Counted from the stretch's first letter, positions 23,537 through 33,007 are shown. The stretch is 64,000 nucleotides of DNA from an uncultured Dialister sp. (GCA_934178345.1 CAKPQG010000004.1:1-64000), one strand, 5' to 3'. Notes: a model not told the origin generated them from the sequence alone. A program made the numbers and translations.

Positions 23537-24985
23537 ATGAATATTCAAATCATCTACTCTATGCTGGCCCGCGTCCTTGCGGCCAGCGGAGCGGCACTGC
23601 TGCTGCCGCTCCTGCTCTCGCTCTACGAGCGGGGCCCGATCCTTTCCTTTCTCGTGCCGATGCTTCTTTCCGCAGCGCTCTCGCTATTTCTGAAAAGAAA
23701 AGGCACGGCGATCGGCAGCAGCCTGACGCCGCGTGAAGGGACTGCCATCACCGCTCTTTCCTGGATCGCCGTATCTCTGCTCTATGCGCTCCCCTACTGG
23801 GTGGACGGAAGTCTCTCTCCCTTGGACAGTCTGGTCGAGAGCATCTCGGGCCTCACCGGGACAGGCGCGACCGTATTCCCTGACCTCACCCGCGTGCCTG
23901 CGAGCCTTCTCTTCTTCCGTTCACTCACCCACTGGCTGGGCGGCCTTGGCATCATCGTCTTCTTTGTCGCCCTCTTCCCACAGGCCGGGCGCGGCACCGT
24001 GCGTATGATGCAGACAGAAAGCACCGGCCCCACCTCATCGAAGGCGCTTCCCCGCATCCGCGAGACAGCGCGCGCCCTCTTTGCCGTGTACGCCGTCTTC
24101 ACCTCTGCCTGCTTCCTTTCCTACCTTCTCTGCGGCCTTTCCCCCCTAGACGCGCTGAATCATGCTTTTTCCACCATTGCGACCGGCGGTTTTTCGACAA
24201 GAAATGAAAGCATCGCCTACTACCACGACGCGCGGCTGGAAATGGTCATTGCTTTCTTCATGATCATTTCCTCCGCGAACTTCGGGATCTATGTCGAAGC
24301 ATGGAAACGCGGCGTCTCTGTCATCTGGAAGGATACGGAATTCCGCACCTACCTCGCCATCGTCGCCATCGCCACCCTCCTCATGACACTCTCCCTCGTC
24401 CTGCAGGGCGGCGCTCCCCTCCTGCCAGCGCTGAGAGAGACCTTCTTTCATGCCGCATCGATTTCCTCCACCACCGGCTTTGTCGCCGCTGACTTTGACC
24501 GGTGGCCCGACTTCTGCCGCTTCATCATCCTCCTTCTGATCCTTGTCGGCGGCTGCGGCGGCTCCACCGCCGGCGGTATGAAAGTCATCCGCTTCATCCT
24601 TCTCGGGAAAAGCATCCTTTCCCTGCTGAAGCTCCACCTCCACCCCCGTGCCGTCCAGGCCGTCTCAGCCGGAGAAAACCGCTACTCGGCCGAAGTCCTT
24701 TACCGCGTGCTCTGCTTCTTCTTTCTCTACATCATGCTCGCCTTCCTGTGGGCCGCGATCATGATGTTTGACGGGCTTGCCTTCCTTGATGCCCTCGGCG
24801 TCTCCTTCAGCACCATGGGCAGCGTCGGCCCTGCATTCGGCCAATTCGGCGCGACACAGACCTACGCCGCACTCCCCACCCTCTCCAAGATGGTCGTCTG
24901 CCTCTCCATGCTCTTCGGCCGCCTCGAGTCCATCACTCTGATGTGCATCTTCATCCCATCCTTCTGGAAACGAAGCGGGTGGTGA
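23537..24985 (+). CDS. trkH: Trk potassium channel subunit TrkH/TrkG
   Basis: A 482-residue inner-membrane potassium channel subunit with about ten membrane helices. The four selectivity-filter loops are recognisable: SISGLTGTGATVF (near 110), FSTIATGGFSTRN (near 215), SISSTTGFVAADF (near 313) and SFSTMGSVGPAFGQFG (near 422). Each carries the family's conserved glycine. HWLGGLGIIVF lies in the first half, and GGCGGSTAGGMKVIR near 335 is the second-half signature. It works with TrkA from upstream. The ATG follows directly on a CTGAACCCTGAAATC repeat with no visible ribosome site, so translation may be weak or leader-driven. Confidence 0.93.
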   Translation: MNIQIIYSMLARVLAASGAALLLPLLLSLYERGPILSFLVPMLLSAALSLFLKRKGTAIGSSLTPREGTAITALSWIAVSLLYALPYWVDGSLSPLDSLVESISGLTGTGATVFPDLTRVPASLLFFRSLTHWLGGLGIIVFFVALFPQAGRGTVRMMQTESTGPTSSKALPRIRETARALFAVYAVFTSACFLSYLLCGLSPLDALNHAFSTIATGGFSTRNESIAYYHDARLEMVIAFFMIISSANFGIYVEAWKRGVSVIWKDTEFRTYLAIVAIATLLMTLSLVLQGGAPLLPALRETFFHAASISSTTGFVAADFDRWPDFCRFIILLLILVGGCGGSTAGGMKVIRFILLGKSILSLLKLHLHPRAVQAVSAGENRYSAEVLYRVLCFFFLYIMLAFLWAAIMMFDGLAFLDALGVSFSTMGSVGPAFGQFGATQTYAALPTLSKMVVCLSMLFGRLESITLMCIFIPSFWKRSGW

Positions 24986-25395
24986 GAAATAGGGATTAGG
25001 GATTAGTGGCTAGGGATTAGAAATCAGATACCGCTCATTCCAATTCAAATCGGCAAAGTCGATTTTGCGATGCTTCGCATCGTCTAACCTCCGCCCTACG
25101 GGCACCTCCTTCCAAAGGGAGGAGGGAGGGAGCGATACGCGCCATCTAAGGGAACGCTGATTAAATCGCAGAGTCGGATTTCATATGGATTTTTATACAT
25201 AGCTTCGTCATCATCCTCCTTAAATAGCTCGCTATTCGCGTCAGATGATTCCTTGCTCTGCATAAAAATCCAAGAATGAAATCAGACAACGATTTAATCA
25301 GTGTTTCCCTAAAAACGCCGCGGCGCTTCTATATTTGATGCGCCGCTCCACCATTTCTCATTTCTCATTTCTAATTTCTCATTTTCAAAAGGAGC
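24986..25395. repeat. Composite repeat region with palindromic element
   Basis: GGGATTA heptads, a GATTTTGCGATGCTTCGCATCG segment, a CCTACGGGCACCTCCTTCC module, then the 166-bp palindromic element (listed separately) and a GGCGCTTCTATATTTGATGCGCCGC hairpin with TCATTTC heptads. No gene is seen. Confidence 0.8.
25147..25312. mobile_element. 166-bp palindromic element, copy 4
   Basis: TAAGGGAACGCTGATTAAATCG ... CGATTTAATCAGTGTTTCCCTAA, with the inner TTAAATAGCTCGCTATTCGCGTCA palindrome. Confidence 0.85.
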
Positions 25396-25399
25396 TGCC

Positions 25400-25765
25400 A
25401 TGTCCCCCACTACCACCTACCCCATCCGCTACTTCAGCATCGTCACCGTACCGAAGGAATTTACGCATCAGATGGGCCAAATCGAAAACACCGCCCTTTC
25501 GGGCGGTGCGTCACTCAATCATGATGAGATTGTGAAAGCGATTTCTACAGGAAAGAGCCAGCTTGCAAGCCTCACCCCTTACCTCTTCGTCCTGTTTGAG
25601 ATCGAAAACGGCGGCGCTTACTGGACCTACCTCGACCTCGCAGGTGAACTGTCGAAGATTCATTTCACCGATGGAAAAACCAGCGAGATCCAGGTGGAAA
25701 AAGTCACCTTCGCCAACGGCGGGTATATGTTTGTGATGAAGAATGTGTACTTGAAAAGGGAGTAG
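25400..25765 (+). CDS. Hypothetical protein, 121 residues
   Basis: Starts MSPTTTYPIRYFSIVTVPKEF and contains LASLTPYLFVLFEIENGGAYWTYLDL in the middle. It has no signal peptide, cysteine or clear membrane segment. It looks like a small alpha-beta protein. A very good AAAAGGAGCTGCC precedes ATG 25400, and the codon use matches the neighbours, so it is probably real. I do not recognise a family. The stop TAG runs into a GTGACTG heptad tract. Confidence 0.6.
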   Translation: MSPTTTYPIRYFSIVTVPKEFTHQMGQIENTALSGGASLNHDEIVKAISTGKSQLASLTPYLFVLFEIENGGAYWTYLDLAGELSKIHFTDGKTSEIQVEKVTFANGGYMFVMKNVYLKRE

Positions 25766-26100
25766 GAGTGACTGGTGGCTAGTGGCTGGTGACTGGTGAC
25801 TAGTGACTAGGAGACCAGGAGACACCAGACATCAGACATCAGATATCAGACTTCTGACTTCTGAAGTCTCAAGCGGGCATCACCCCATAAATAGTAGCTA
25901 GGGATTAGTAGCTAGGGATTAGGGACTAGGAGCCTCGAGTGACTTGTGACTCGTGACTAGTGACTTACATGCCACCTTCGAGCATCGCCCCATGTATATT
26001 CACGGCGAAACCGCCACCTTCATTCCTAATTCCTAATCCCTCATTCGAGCAGAGCTTTCGCGCGCAATCAGTGGACGGAACCGCCCCACGGGCTCACCCT
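25766..26100. repeat. Composite repeat region
   Basis: GTGACTG/GTGGCTA heptads, CAGACAT/CAGATAT/CTGACTT heptads (25825-25865), GGGATTAG tracts, CACCTTCGAGCATCGCCCCATGTATATTCACGGCGAAACCGCC, CCTAATT heptads and GCGCGCAATCAGTGGACGGAACCGCC. No gene is seen. Confidence 0.8.
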
Positions 26101-26107
26101 GCACCCT

Positions 26108-26698
26108 TCAATCCCTTATTTCAATCACATCCGCATCCTTTTTCCTCGGCAGCGGATAGCCTTCCTTTTCCGCATAGCCGAAGGACATGGCGAGGACCAT
26201 CTCGCCCTTGCCGATCCATTCCGTCAGCTCATCATAGGCGAAAAATACATTACCCACCCAGAGACTTCCGATGCCGCGCGCCGCGGCTTCGAGAGCCATA
26301 TTCTCCGCCGCGGCACCGATGGCCTGCACATCACTCATCTCATGGATCTTCTCGGCAGCGCTCCAGTCCTCATACACCGAGCGCCCTGTCGGATTCACCA
26401 CCAGCACCGTCACCGGTGCTTTTTTCATGCACTCCATCGTGAAGCGTGCATTGGCGATGAGCCCTCTGTCTCCCGGAAGGACGCCCTCTCCGGCTTCGGA
26501 ACGCTCGATACCCTTCTCCATCAGTCGGATCATCATATCCCGGCTCATGCCCTTCACGACGATGAATTTCCAAGGCTGTCGGTTCTTCGGCGAGGGCGCC
26601 CACTGCCCCGCGCGAAGGATTTCTTTCATATCGCTCTCTGCGATCGGGTCTTTCTTGAAAAAGCGGACGCTCCGCCTTTGGGCAATGATCTCGTGCAT
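26108..26698 (-). CDS. Nitroreductase family protein
   Basis: A 196-residue FMN-dependent nitroreductase superfamily member. Motifs: RRSVRFFKKDPI at 8-19 (FMN phosphate contacts), APSPKNRQPWKFIVV at 34-48 (the usual P-S-x-x-N-x-Q-P-W signature), AAENMALEAAARGIGSLWVGN (about 129-149), and LAMSFGYAEKEG near the end. It is better conserved than the paralogue at 655-1230. The substrate is unknown. The start follows AAGGAGGATCCTG. It stands alone on the minus strand between repeat tracts. Confidence 0.88.
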   Translation of the reverse strand: MHEIIAQRRSVRFFKKDPIAESDMKEILRAGQWAPSPKNRQPWKFIVVKGMSRDMMIRLMEKGIERSEAGEGVLPGDRGLIANARFTMECMKKAPVTVLVVNPTGRSVYEDWSAAEKIHEMSDVQAIGAAAENMALEAAARGIGSLWVGNVFFAYDELTEWIGKGEMVLAMSFGYAEKEGYPLPRKKDADVIEIRD

Positions 26699-26734
26699 CA
26701 GGATCCTCCTTCTAAAAAAGTTTGGCTTACATTT

Positions 26735-26861
26735 GAAAGCAGGGATGAGTAGCCAGGGATTAAGCGTGACTGGGGACTGGTGACTAGTGGCTAGTGGCTA
26801 GGGACTAGGGACTAGGGAAACACTGATTAAATCGTTGTCAGATTGAATCAGCGTTTTCTCA
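26735..26861. repeat. Heptads and a short palindromic element abutting ispE
   Basis: TTTGAAAGCAGG, GTGACTG/GTGGCTA/GGGACTA heptads, then a 48-bp short palindromic element (26814-26861): AGGGAAACACTGATTAAATCG, loop, GATTGAATCAGCGTTTTCTCA. The last bases overlap the TGA stop codon of ispE on the minus strand. Confidence 0.8.
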
Positions 26862-27722
26862 GATCTCCCCGTCCCTTCCGACCGTCTCCGCCATCTCCAC
26901 AAACCATGACGGCTGCTCGGCGCGTATCTTGGCAGCCAGCGCTGCCTGTTCCTTCGTATCCTCCGCCAGCACGAAGAAGGCAGAGCCCGAACCGGTCATG
27001 AGGGCAGGCCGGCCCAGTGTCTTGAGGTACGCAGACGTTTCCCAAAGGATCGGCTCCACAGGAAACAGCCCTGCCTCGAAATCATTCGAGAGCGCACGGG
27101 CGAGTGTCCCCGCCTGTCGATCCCGAAGCGCTTCGATAGCAAGAGGCGTCGTATCCATGGGACGCTTCCCCATGTGATCGAGAAGCTGGTACGCCTTCCC
27201 TGTCGAGACCGAGACTGGCGGACGCAGAATGACGAGCGGAAGATGCGCCCAAGCTGCGAGCGGTGTCAGCTTCTCACCGATGCCCTGACAGCGCGCGGCC
27301 CCCGCCATCACGCAGAAAGGGATGTCCGCACCAAGCGAAGCCCCCCAGCGGGCGAGCGTCGCCAGAGAAAGATCCGTCTCATAGAGCCGTGCCAGCCCGC
27401 GCAGCACCGCAGCCGCATCGGACGAGCCGCCGCCCATCCCCGCCTCAGAGGGGATGCGCTTTGCCAGCGTCATGGAGACGCCGCCGGAAAGGCCTGTCTC
27501 TTCGAAGAAACGCTCCGCAGCGCGCACCATGAGATTCTCCCGCCCCAGAGGCGCCTCGCCTTCCGTGACGGAGAGCGTGATAGCCTCCGCCTTCGTCAGT
27601 GTGATGCGGTCAGAGAGGGAAATGCTGTGCATGAGGCTGTCGATGGAGTGATACCCGTCAGCACGCTTGCTCCCGACAGAAAGTGTGAAATTGATTTTGG
27701 CATGTGCCGTTTCTATGATCAT
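26859..27722 (-). CDS. ispE: 4-diphosphocytidyl-2-C-methyl-D-erythritol kinase
   Basis: A 287-residue GHMP kinase of the non-mevalonate (MEP) isoprenoid pathway. It phosphorylates the 2-hydroxyl of CDP-methylerythritol. Family marks: AHAKINFTLSVGSKRADGYH (6-25) with the catalytic lysine region, the glycine-rich ATP loop IPSEAGMGGGSSDAAAVLRGL (about 90-110), LGADIPFCVMAGAARCQGIGE (about 130-150), and LMTGSGSAFFVL (about 240-251). The length is normal. The start follows AAAGGACAACCTT. The stop codon touches a short palindromic element, another case of that element lying exactly at a gene end. Confidence 0.95.
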   Translation of the reverse strand: MIIETAHAKINFTLSVGSKRADGYHSIDSLMHSISLSDRITLTKAEAITLSVTEGEAPLGRENLMVRAAERFFEETGLSGGVSMTLAKRIPSEAGMGGGSSDAAAVLRGLARLYETDLSLATLARWGASLGADIPFCVMAGAARCQGIGEKLTPLAAWAHLPLVILRPPVSVSTGKAYQLLDHMGKRPMDTTPLAIEALRDRQAGTLARALSNDFEAGLFPVEPILWETSAYLKTLGRPALMTGSGSAFFVLAEDTKEQAALAAKIRAEQPSWFVEMAETVGRDGEI

Positions 27723-27749
27723 AAGGTTGTCCTTTGCTATGAAAGTATG

Positions 27750-28055
27750 CTGCCAGTTTCAGGGTGAGCCCGTGGGGCGTGCCGCTCCATGATTACATGA
27801 AAGTTTTCCCTTGAGTGAGAAGTGAGGAGTGGTGGTGCGGCGCATTTCGTCATCCTGAGCGGAGAAAAACGTCGTGTGTTAAAAAATGGCTTATCTGAAA
27901 TAGGAGAACTGAGTCGAAGGATCTAAGCGGCGCGAAGTATAAATACTGGCGATGCCCAAAGGTGGCATTTCAGTCACTAGTCACAAGTCACTCGAGGCTC
28001 CTAATCCCTAGCCACTAATCCCTAGCTACCATTCAACAGGCACTAGCCCCATTAT
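27750..28055. repeat. Composite repeat region
   Basis: TTCAGGGTGAGCCCGTGGGGCGTGCCGC, the GTGGTGCGGCGC lead into TCGTCATCCTGAGCGGAG ... GAACTGAGTCGAAGGATCT (27847-27925), GTATAAATACTGGCGATGCCC, and TAGTCAC/TAATCCC/TAGCTAC heptads. No gene is seen. Confidence 0.8.
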
Positions 28056-28083
28056 ATCACATATAAAAACTTTTCTATGCGTC

Positions 28084-28137
28084 TTGCATTTTGAAGGAGC
28101 ATCATGTACAATATTCACATAGAAAAAATACTATGTG
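28084..28137 (+). promoter_or_regulatory. Promoter and start-site dyad of the radical SAM gene
   Basis: TTGCAT (28084-28089), 17-base spacer, TACAAT (28107-28112). Just downstream, CACATAG (28116-28122) and CTATGTG (28131-28137) form a dyad over the expected transcription start, a possible repressor site. Confidence 0.6.
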
Positions 28138-28181
28138 TTGACTTCATGATACTTTATGAACAAAAAGAAAGGACTCACTCT

Positions 28182-29093
28182 ATGGCAGGTTTATTTTTTG
28201 ACAACTGGGACACCCCCGTCTTCCGCCCGCCGAGTGAAGCAGACAGCTTCATTCTCCGTGTCACCCGCGGGTGCGCGCACAACAGCTGCACGTACTGCAA
28301 CATGTATCGCGGCGTGAAATTTGAAAAGCTCTCTGACGATGAGATCATGCGACAGATCGCGATGGCATACTCCGTCGATCGAGACGGCGTGCGCCGCGTC
28401 TTCCTTGCAGACGGCGATGCGCTCGTGCTTCCGACCGAGCGACTGCTCCGCATCCTGGAGACGCTCCGCAAATATTTCCCGAATCTCACGCGCGTCTCTT
28501 CGTATGCAGCGCCGGGCGACATCCTCCGGAAATCGCTCGATGAGCTCAAGCAGCTCAAAGACGCCGGCCTCACCATGCTCTACTATGGCATGGAAAGCGG
28601 AGACTCGAAGACGCTGAAAGACATCCGCAAGGGCGTCAATGGCGAGCAGTCGATCGAAGTCGGAAAACGTGTACGCGCCGCAGGGATGGATCTCTCCATC
28701 ATGATCATCCTCGGCATCGCGGGCGCGCCGGGAAGCATGCGGCATGCGCTCGCGACGGCGCACGCCATCAATGAGATCAAGCCGACGCACCTCTCTGCGC
28801 TTTCTCTCATGCTGTACCGCGGCAGCGAGCTCAAGGCGCAGTTTGAGCGCGGCGAATTCACTCCGCTTCCTCCCTATGGCCTCATGGAAGAGCTGAAGGT
28901 CATCATCGAGCATCTGGAGCTGCCGGAAACGGAACACATGATCTTCCGCAGCAATCATGTATCGAACTACATCCGCCTCGCGGCGACACTGCCCGAAGAT
29001 AAGGAAAAACTGCTCGAGGATATCGATGCCAGCATCCGCTATCTGAAGCAGCAGAAAAACTGGGATATTTACAATCATGACTGGAGCAAATAA
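28182..29093 (+). CDS. Radical SAM protein
   Basis: A 303-residue radical S-adenosylmethionine enzyme. The cluster motif is CAHNSCTYC at about 46-54 inside RVTRGCAHNSCTYCNMYRG. This C-x4-C-x2-C spacing is typical of a sub-group with an R-G-C-x-x-N-x-C-T-F/Y-C signature. Further family features are VFLADGDALVLP (about 92-103), YYGMESGDSKTLKDIRKGV (about 160-178) and MIILGIAGAPGS (about 200-211). No B12-binding or second cluster domain is present. The reaction is unknown. I chose ATG 28182, after AAAGGACTCACTCT, because the longer frame would begin inside the promoter. The gene appears monocistronic. Confidence 0.88.
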   Translation: MAGLFFDNWDTPVFRPPSEADSFILRVTRGCAHNSCTYCNMYRGVKFEKLSDDEIMRQIAMAYSVDRDGVRRVFLADGDALVLPTERLLRILETLRKYFPNLTRVSSYAAPGDILRKSLDELKQLKDAGLTMLYYGMESGDSKTLKDIRKGVNGEQSIEVGKRVRAAGMDLSIMIILGIAGAPGSMRHALATAHAINEIKPTHLSALSLMLYRGSELKAQFERGEFTPLPPYGLMEELKVIIEHLELPETEHMIFRSNHVSNYIRLAATLPEDKEKLLEDIDASIRYLKQQKNWDIYNHDWSK

Positions 29094-29818
29094 AAAGGCG
29101 ATGTGAAATAACGATCATCTCATTTTCGCGTTCAATCTGCCGCGGGGGACTTGCAGCTCTCATAGGAGTGACCGGGAAATCTTATCCCAGCTGTCTTTCA
29201 TGCCATAGTCACCCTATCCGCCCCTGCGGGGCACCTTCCCCTGGAGGGGAAGGCTGCGATACGAGAATACCATCTTCTAAAAAAAGGCGGCGAAGCCGCC
29301 ACCTTAAGTTTGTAAGCAGGGATGATTAGTGGCTAGGGATTAGGAGCCTCGAGCGACTAGTGACTGGTGACTGGTGACTGGTGACTTGAATACCGCCTTC
29401 GGGCATCGCCACCATCTATACTCCGCGGCGCTTCTATTTTTTATGCGCCGCACCACCCCCTTTGAACCTGCTAAACCTGCTCCCCCGCTGAACCTCTTTC
29501 GCATGTAATCAAAGGACGGCGCGCCCCATAGGCTAACCCTGAACCCTGAACCAAATGAAAGCAAAGTAAAAAGGAGCTGTGAAGAAATGAATCCTCATTT
29601 CTTCACAGCTCCTTTTTTGAATTAGGGTTTGGTGGCAACTTCGCCGCGAATATATATGAGGCGATGCCCGAAAGTAAGTGGATAGCAGGTTTCCCTTTTG
29701 GAAGTTCCAAACATTGCCCGCCAGACCGCCAATGACAAAGATTTCTCGCTCCGCTCGAAATGACGATACGCGAGTCTGATGTCTTCTAGTCACCAGTCAC
29801 TAGCCACCACTCGCGCCC
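29094..29818. repeat. Composite repeat region with long hairpin
   Basis: Left part: a module with CGCGGGGGACTTGCAGCTCTCATAGGAGTGACCGGGAAA, CCCCTGCGGGGCACCTTCCCC (29220-29245) and a GGCGGCGAAGCCGCC hairpin (29285). The middle holds inverted-orientation heptads and modules (29310-29540). Then comes the long hairpin AAAAAGGAGCTGTGAAG ... CTTCACAGCTCCTTTTTT (29568-29617), the mirrored copy of the one at 1238 and also the likely terminator of the Sel1 gene. The right part is forward-orientation modules to 29815. No gene is seen. Confidence 0.8.
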
Positions 29819-31999
29819 TTACTTCTTCCACTTCATATCAGCGAGCCATGGCATGTAGAGCGATTTGAGATCTATTTCCTCTCGCGGCACTTTCTTGGGC
29901 GGATCGTCCTCGATCTCAGGGCAGGCGGAGCCCTTCTCGAGCTCGGCGCGCACGTCGGCTTCCGCTTCGCCGTGGATGGCGATGGCTTTTTCAAACCATT
30001 CTTTGGCGCGCTTGAGGTCAGGCTCCCCATAGAGACCGTGCTGATAGAAAAGGCCGAGATTCATCATGCCCCAGTCGCTGCCAAGGGCGGCTGACCTTTG
30101 ATACCACTCTTCCGACTTGGCCATGTCTCCGATTTCCTGAAAAAAGATCCCGAGATAGTTCGCGACATCTTTCGCCTGCGGCCCTTTTTTCTCATACGCT
30201 TTGTATAGACAGCGAAGGCCTTCGTCATGGTTGACGGGCGTGCCATTCCCGTAGAGGTGCATCATGCCAAGGTCGATCATGCCGGTTTCATTGTCCAAAG
30301 CCGCTGCCTGACTGGCCCAGTGGAAACAATTCGTCCAGTCTTCCTTCATGCGGTATCCGATGCTGATCTGGCTCGCGATATCGCCTTTGGCCTGGTCTTC
30401 GAAAATCTCCTGTCCCCTCTCCCAGGCTTCTTTCAGATAATGAATGGCTTCCTCCGGCTTTGAAGGCTTCTGCTGGAGCGCGCCATTTCCCAGATTGATG
30501 AGGCAGTACACATCCCCCAGGTCATACGCCTTCTTGTACCATGCTTTGGCCTCTTCTCGATTTCCCAGCCAGAACGCGCACATCCCGGCCATATTCGCCG
30601 CCTCGCCGCGGATGCTCCGCTGCATGTCCTCGGGCATCTGGGGATCTACCTTCGCATCGTAGCAGCTCTTGAACCAGTGGAAAGGCTCACTCGCATCCGC
30701 CGTATCCGGAAGCTCATCCAGAAGATACTGCGCGTAGTGGAGCATGCCAAGCGGCGAGCCCAGCTCCGCCGCCTTTTTGACCCAAACGGCGGACTCCTTC
30801 ATTTCATCCATGAGCGAATAGCAGAGCGCGATCTGGTCCGCCAGACTGCCGTCCGGCAAAATGTCAAAGGCCTTCTTGTACCAGAAAAGGGCTTCTTGGA
30901 AATCTCCTTCCACATGATAGAGCTGCGCGAGCTGGATCAGCATTTCCGGCCGCCCGCTCTTGGCGGCGACCACCGTGTACTTCAGCGCATCGCCATACCG
31001 CTCCGCATCCATCGCGATCAGCGCCAGCCGCTGCGCCGCCTCTTCCTCTTTGTAGCCGTGCAGCGCAAAGACCTTCTCCAAAAGTGCCTTTGCCATTTCG
31101 ATATTCTGCTTGCAGCCGCGCCCGTCCTGCAGGCAGCAGCCCAGAGAGAACATGCCTTGCGCATTGTCCAGCTTCACGCTGGCACGGAGCCATGCGATCC
31201 CCCGCTTCGGTGCCGTGTCTAAGAGCACCTCTCCCAAGAGCGCCGCCGCGTCTCCCGCGCACTCGCCCTTCCAGTCATAGACCTTCGCCAGCGCATTCTC
31301 CGCCTTGATGAGATTCACTTTCACGCCATAGCCATACGCATAATGAAGCCCCAGATAGAACCAGCCCCAGACATTCTTCCAGCGCACGGCGATCTCGCTA
31401 TAGTAGAGAGACTTCTTGAAATCCCTCTGAAACAGATAGTAATCCGCGAGAATACGCGCGGCCTCACCGGCGGATGCCTTGTGCTCCTCCGCGATCTCTT
31501 TCAAAAGGGCTTCACCGTCTGCGTCCGCGTCGCCTCCCAGCGTCTTGTCATAAAGCAGGTGCGAAGCCCAGCGGATGCGGCTCTGCCAAAGCCCCGCTTT
31601 CATGCATTTTTTATTCCACGTCCAGCGCTTCTTCTCATTCGCCTTCCTGACAAGTCCGACGCGGTACACATCCGCCATCTCATACATGGCCAGCACATCG
31701 CCTGTCTTCGCCAGTGCTTCCACCTGCGGCATGCAGTGACGGAAAATCCTCCTCTGCGTGATGGTTCCCTGCCGGGTGGCATAGCCCACATTCAGAGCCG
31801 CCAGCAGATCGCCCGCCTTCTTCCCGTCCTCTGCATAGCGCTTCGCCAGCTTTTTATCCGCCGGAGCGATGTAGCCATGCTTGGCGTATTCGCCCAAAAG
31901 GTACATGGCGCGACCACTTCCCTCCGACGCTTCTTTCAGCAGTACGTCATAGGCTTCCTGTAATTGTCCATCGATGAAAAGTTTTTCGCCTTGTGTCAT
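29819..31999 (-). CDS. Large Sel1-like/TPR repeat protein
   Basis: A 726-residue protein built almost entirely of Sel1-like (SLR) helical repeats of about 35-45 residues. Examples are GRAMYLLGEYAKHGYIAPADKKLAKRYAEDG near the start, AQGMFSLGCCLQDGRGCKQNIEMAKALLEKV in the middle and WGMMNLGLFYQHGLYGEPDLKRAKEWFEKAI near the end. At least ten are visible. There is no signal peptide or membrane helix, so it is probably a cytosolic scaffold for protein-protein contacts. ATG 31999 follows AAAGGACATTCTTT; an in-frame ATG 33 bases upstream lacks a site. It stands alone, so its partner cannot be inferred. Confidence 0.85.
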   Translation of the reverse strand: MTQGEKLFIDGQLQEAYDVLLKEASEGSGRAMYLLGEYAKHGYIAPADKKLAKRYAEDGKKAGDLLAALNVGYATRQGTITQRRIFRHCMPQVEALAKTGDVLAMYEMADVYRVGLVRKANEKKRWTWNKKCMKAGLWQSRIRWASHLLYDKTLGGDADADGEALLKEIAEEHKASAGEAARILADYYLFQRDFKKSLYYSEIAVRWKNVWGWFYLGLHYAYGYGVKVNLIKAENALAKVYDWKGECAGDAAALLGEVLLDTAPKRGIAWLRASVKLDNAQGMFSLGCCLQDGRGCKQNIEMAKALLEKVFALHGYKEEEAAQRLALIAMDAERYGDALKYTVVAAKSGRPEMLIQLAQLYHVEGDFQEALFWYKKAFDILPDGSLADQIALCYSLMDEMKESAVWVKKAAELGSPLGMLHYAQYLLDELPDTADASEPFHWFKSCYDAKVDPQMPEDMQRSIRGEAANMAGMCAFWLGNREEAKAWYKKAYDLGDVYCLINLGNGALQQKPSKPEEAIHYLKEAWERGQEIFEDQAKGDIASQISIGYRMKEDWTNCFHWASQAAALDNETGMIDLGMMHLYGNGTPVNHDEGLRCLYKAYEKKGPQAKDVANYLGIFFQEIGDMAKSEEWYQRSAALGSDWGMMNLGLFYQHGLYGEPDLKRAKEWFEKAIAIHGEAEADVRAELEKGSACPEIEDDPPKKVPREEIDLKSLYMPWLADMKWKK

Positions 32000-32039
32000 A
32001 AAGAATGTCCTTTGGAATGAAATAGCAGCCACAAAGTGG

Positions 32040-32251
32040 CTGTGGGGAAATAATTCCGTGAAGCGGATAGCCCATGGATTGCGGATGAAAGCTCTGCTCG
32101 AATGAGAAATTAGAAATTAGAAATGGTGGTGGCGGCTTCGCCGCGAATATTTATAGGGCGATGCCCGAAAGTAGTATTCAAGTCACAAGTCACTAGTCAC
32201 TCGAGGCTCCTAATCCCTAGCTACTAGTCACTAGTCACCAGTCACCAGTCA
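32040..32251. repeat. Composite repeat region
   Basis: GAAATTA heptads (32103-32123), the GGTGGCGGCTTCGCCGCGAATATTTATAGGGCGATGCCCGA module, TAGTCAC/TAATCCC/CAGTCAC heptads. The last heptad (TAGTGACTGG on the minus strand) supplies the stop codon of aroD. Confidence 0.8.
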
Positions 32252-33007
32252 CTATTGATACATCACATCCAGCACCGCTTTCACCTGCGCTGCGGTCAGC
32301 TGGCCGGGTGCGCTGGCTTCTTTGCCGGCCGCGAATGTGATGGGAGCGCCCAGATCGCTGCCTGCGATGCGGGTGAGCTGCCCCGCCTGCCCCATACCGA
32401 TCGCGATGACCGGCGTCTCCGGGAAATCCTCCCGGATGCGTGCCGCCGCCGAGAGGAGCGCTGCGGTATCGCGAGGTGTCTTGGGCATGACCGCGATTTT
32501 CAAAACATCCGCCTTGAAAGACATCATATTTTCATAGGTGTCGATCAGCTCCGTCTCGCTCATCGCCCGCTGGAACTTGTGATAGCTCATCAAGACGGGG
32601 ATCCCCTGCTCATGCGCCTGCTTGATCAAGACCTTCGTATCGAGCACTTCATGCCCATACTCCACATCGAGCACATCCGCCCAGTGCGAGCGGATGATGA
32701 GCGAGAGCAGCGATACATACTCACCGCCCGGGGTCTTGTGCGCCCCGCCCTGGCTCTTCGTGCGCACCGTCGTCAAAAGAGGCACATCCTTGAAATGCGT
32801 GCGGATAACCGCATAGGCAGCTTCCAGATCTTTTGTCGCATGGAAATCCTCTTGATTCAGGAGGTAGTCCACACGCCACTCGAGCATATCCAAAGGACAG
32901 CCAACCAGTGATGCACATTCCTTTTCCAGATCCTCCAGTGTGGAAGAGACCAGCGGAACGCAGATCTTCGGCCGTCCGCTGCCGATCGTAAGATGTCTGA
33001 TATTCAT
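32252..33007 (-). CDS. aroD: Type I 3-dehydroquinate dehydratase
   Basis: A 251-residue TIM-barrel enzyme of the shikimate pathway that dehydrates 3-dehydroquinate through a Schiff base. Visible residues: KICVPLV near the start, MLEWRVDYL (about 44-52, the E-W-R-x-D substrate motif), LLTTVRTKSQGG (about 75-86), VLMSYHKFQ (catalytic His near 138), ADVLKIAVMP (Schiff-base Lys near 165), and FAAGKEASAPGQL near the end. ATG 33007 is where family similarity begins. Only a weak AAAGCGTG site precedes it, and a longer in-frame start at 33076 has no better site. The shikimate kinase-like gene is far away, so the pathway genes are scattered. Confidence 0.93.
   Translation of the reverse strand: MNIRHLTIGSGRPKICVPLVSSTLEDLEKECASLVGCPLDMLEWRVDYLLNQEDFHATKDLEAAYAVIRTHFKDVPLLTTVRTKSQGGAHKTPGGEYVSLLSLIIRSHWADVLDVEYGHEVLDTKVLIKQAHEQGIPVLMSYHKFQRAMSETELIDTYENMMSFKADVLKIAVMPKTPRDTAALLSAAARIREDFPETPVIAIGMGQAGQLTRIAGSDLGAPITFAAGKEASAPGQLTAAQVKAVLDVMYQ

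Noticed and set aside
28104..28181. Longer N-terminus for the radical SAM protein
   Set aside because: That start would fall inside the promoter, and the extension has no family similarity.
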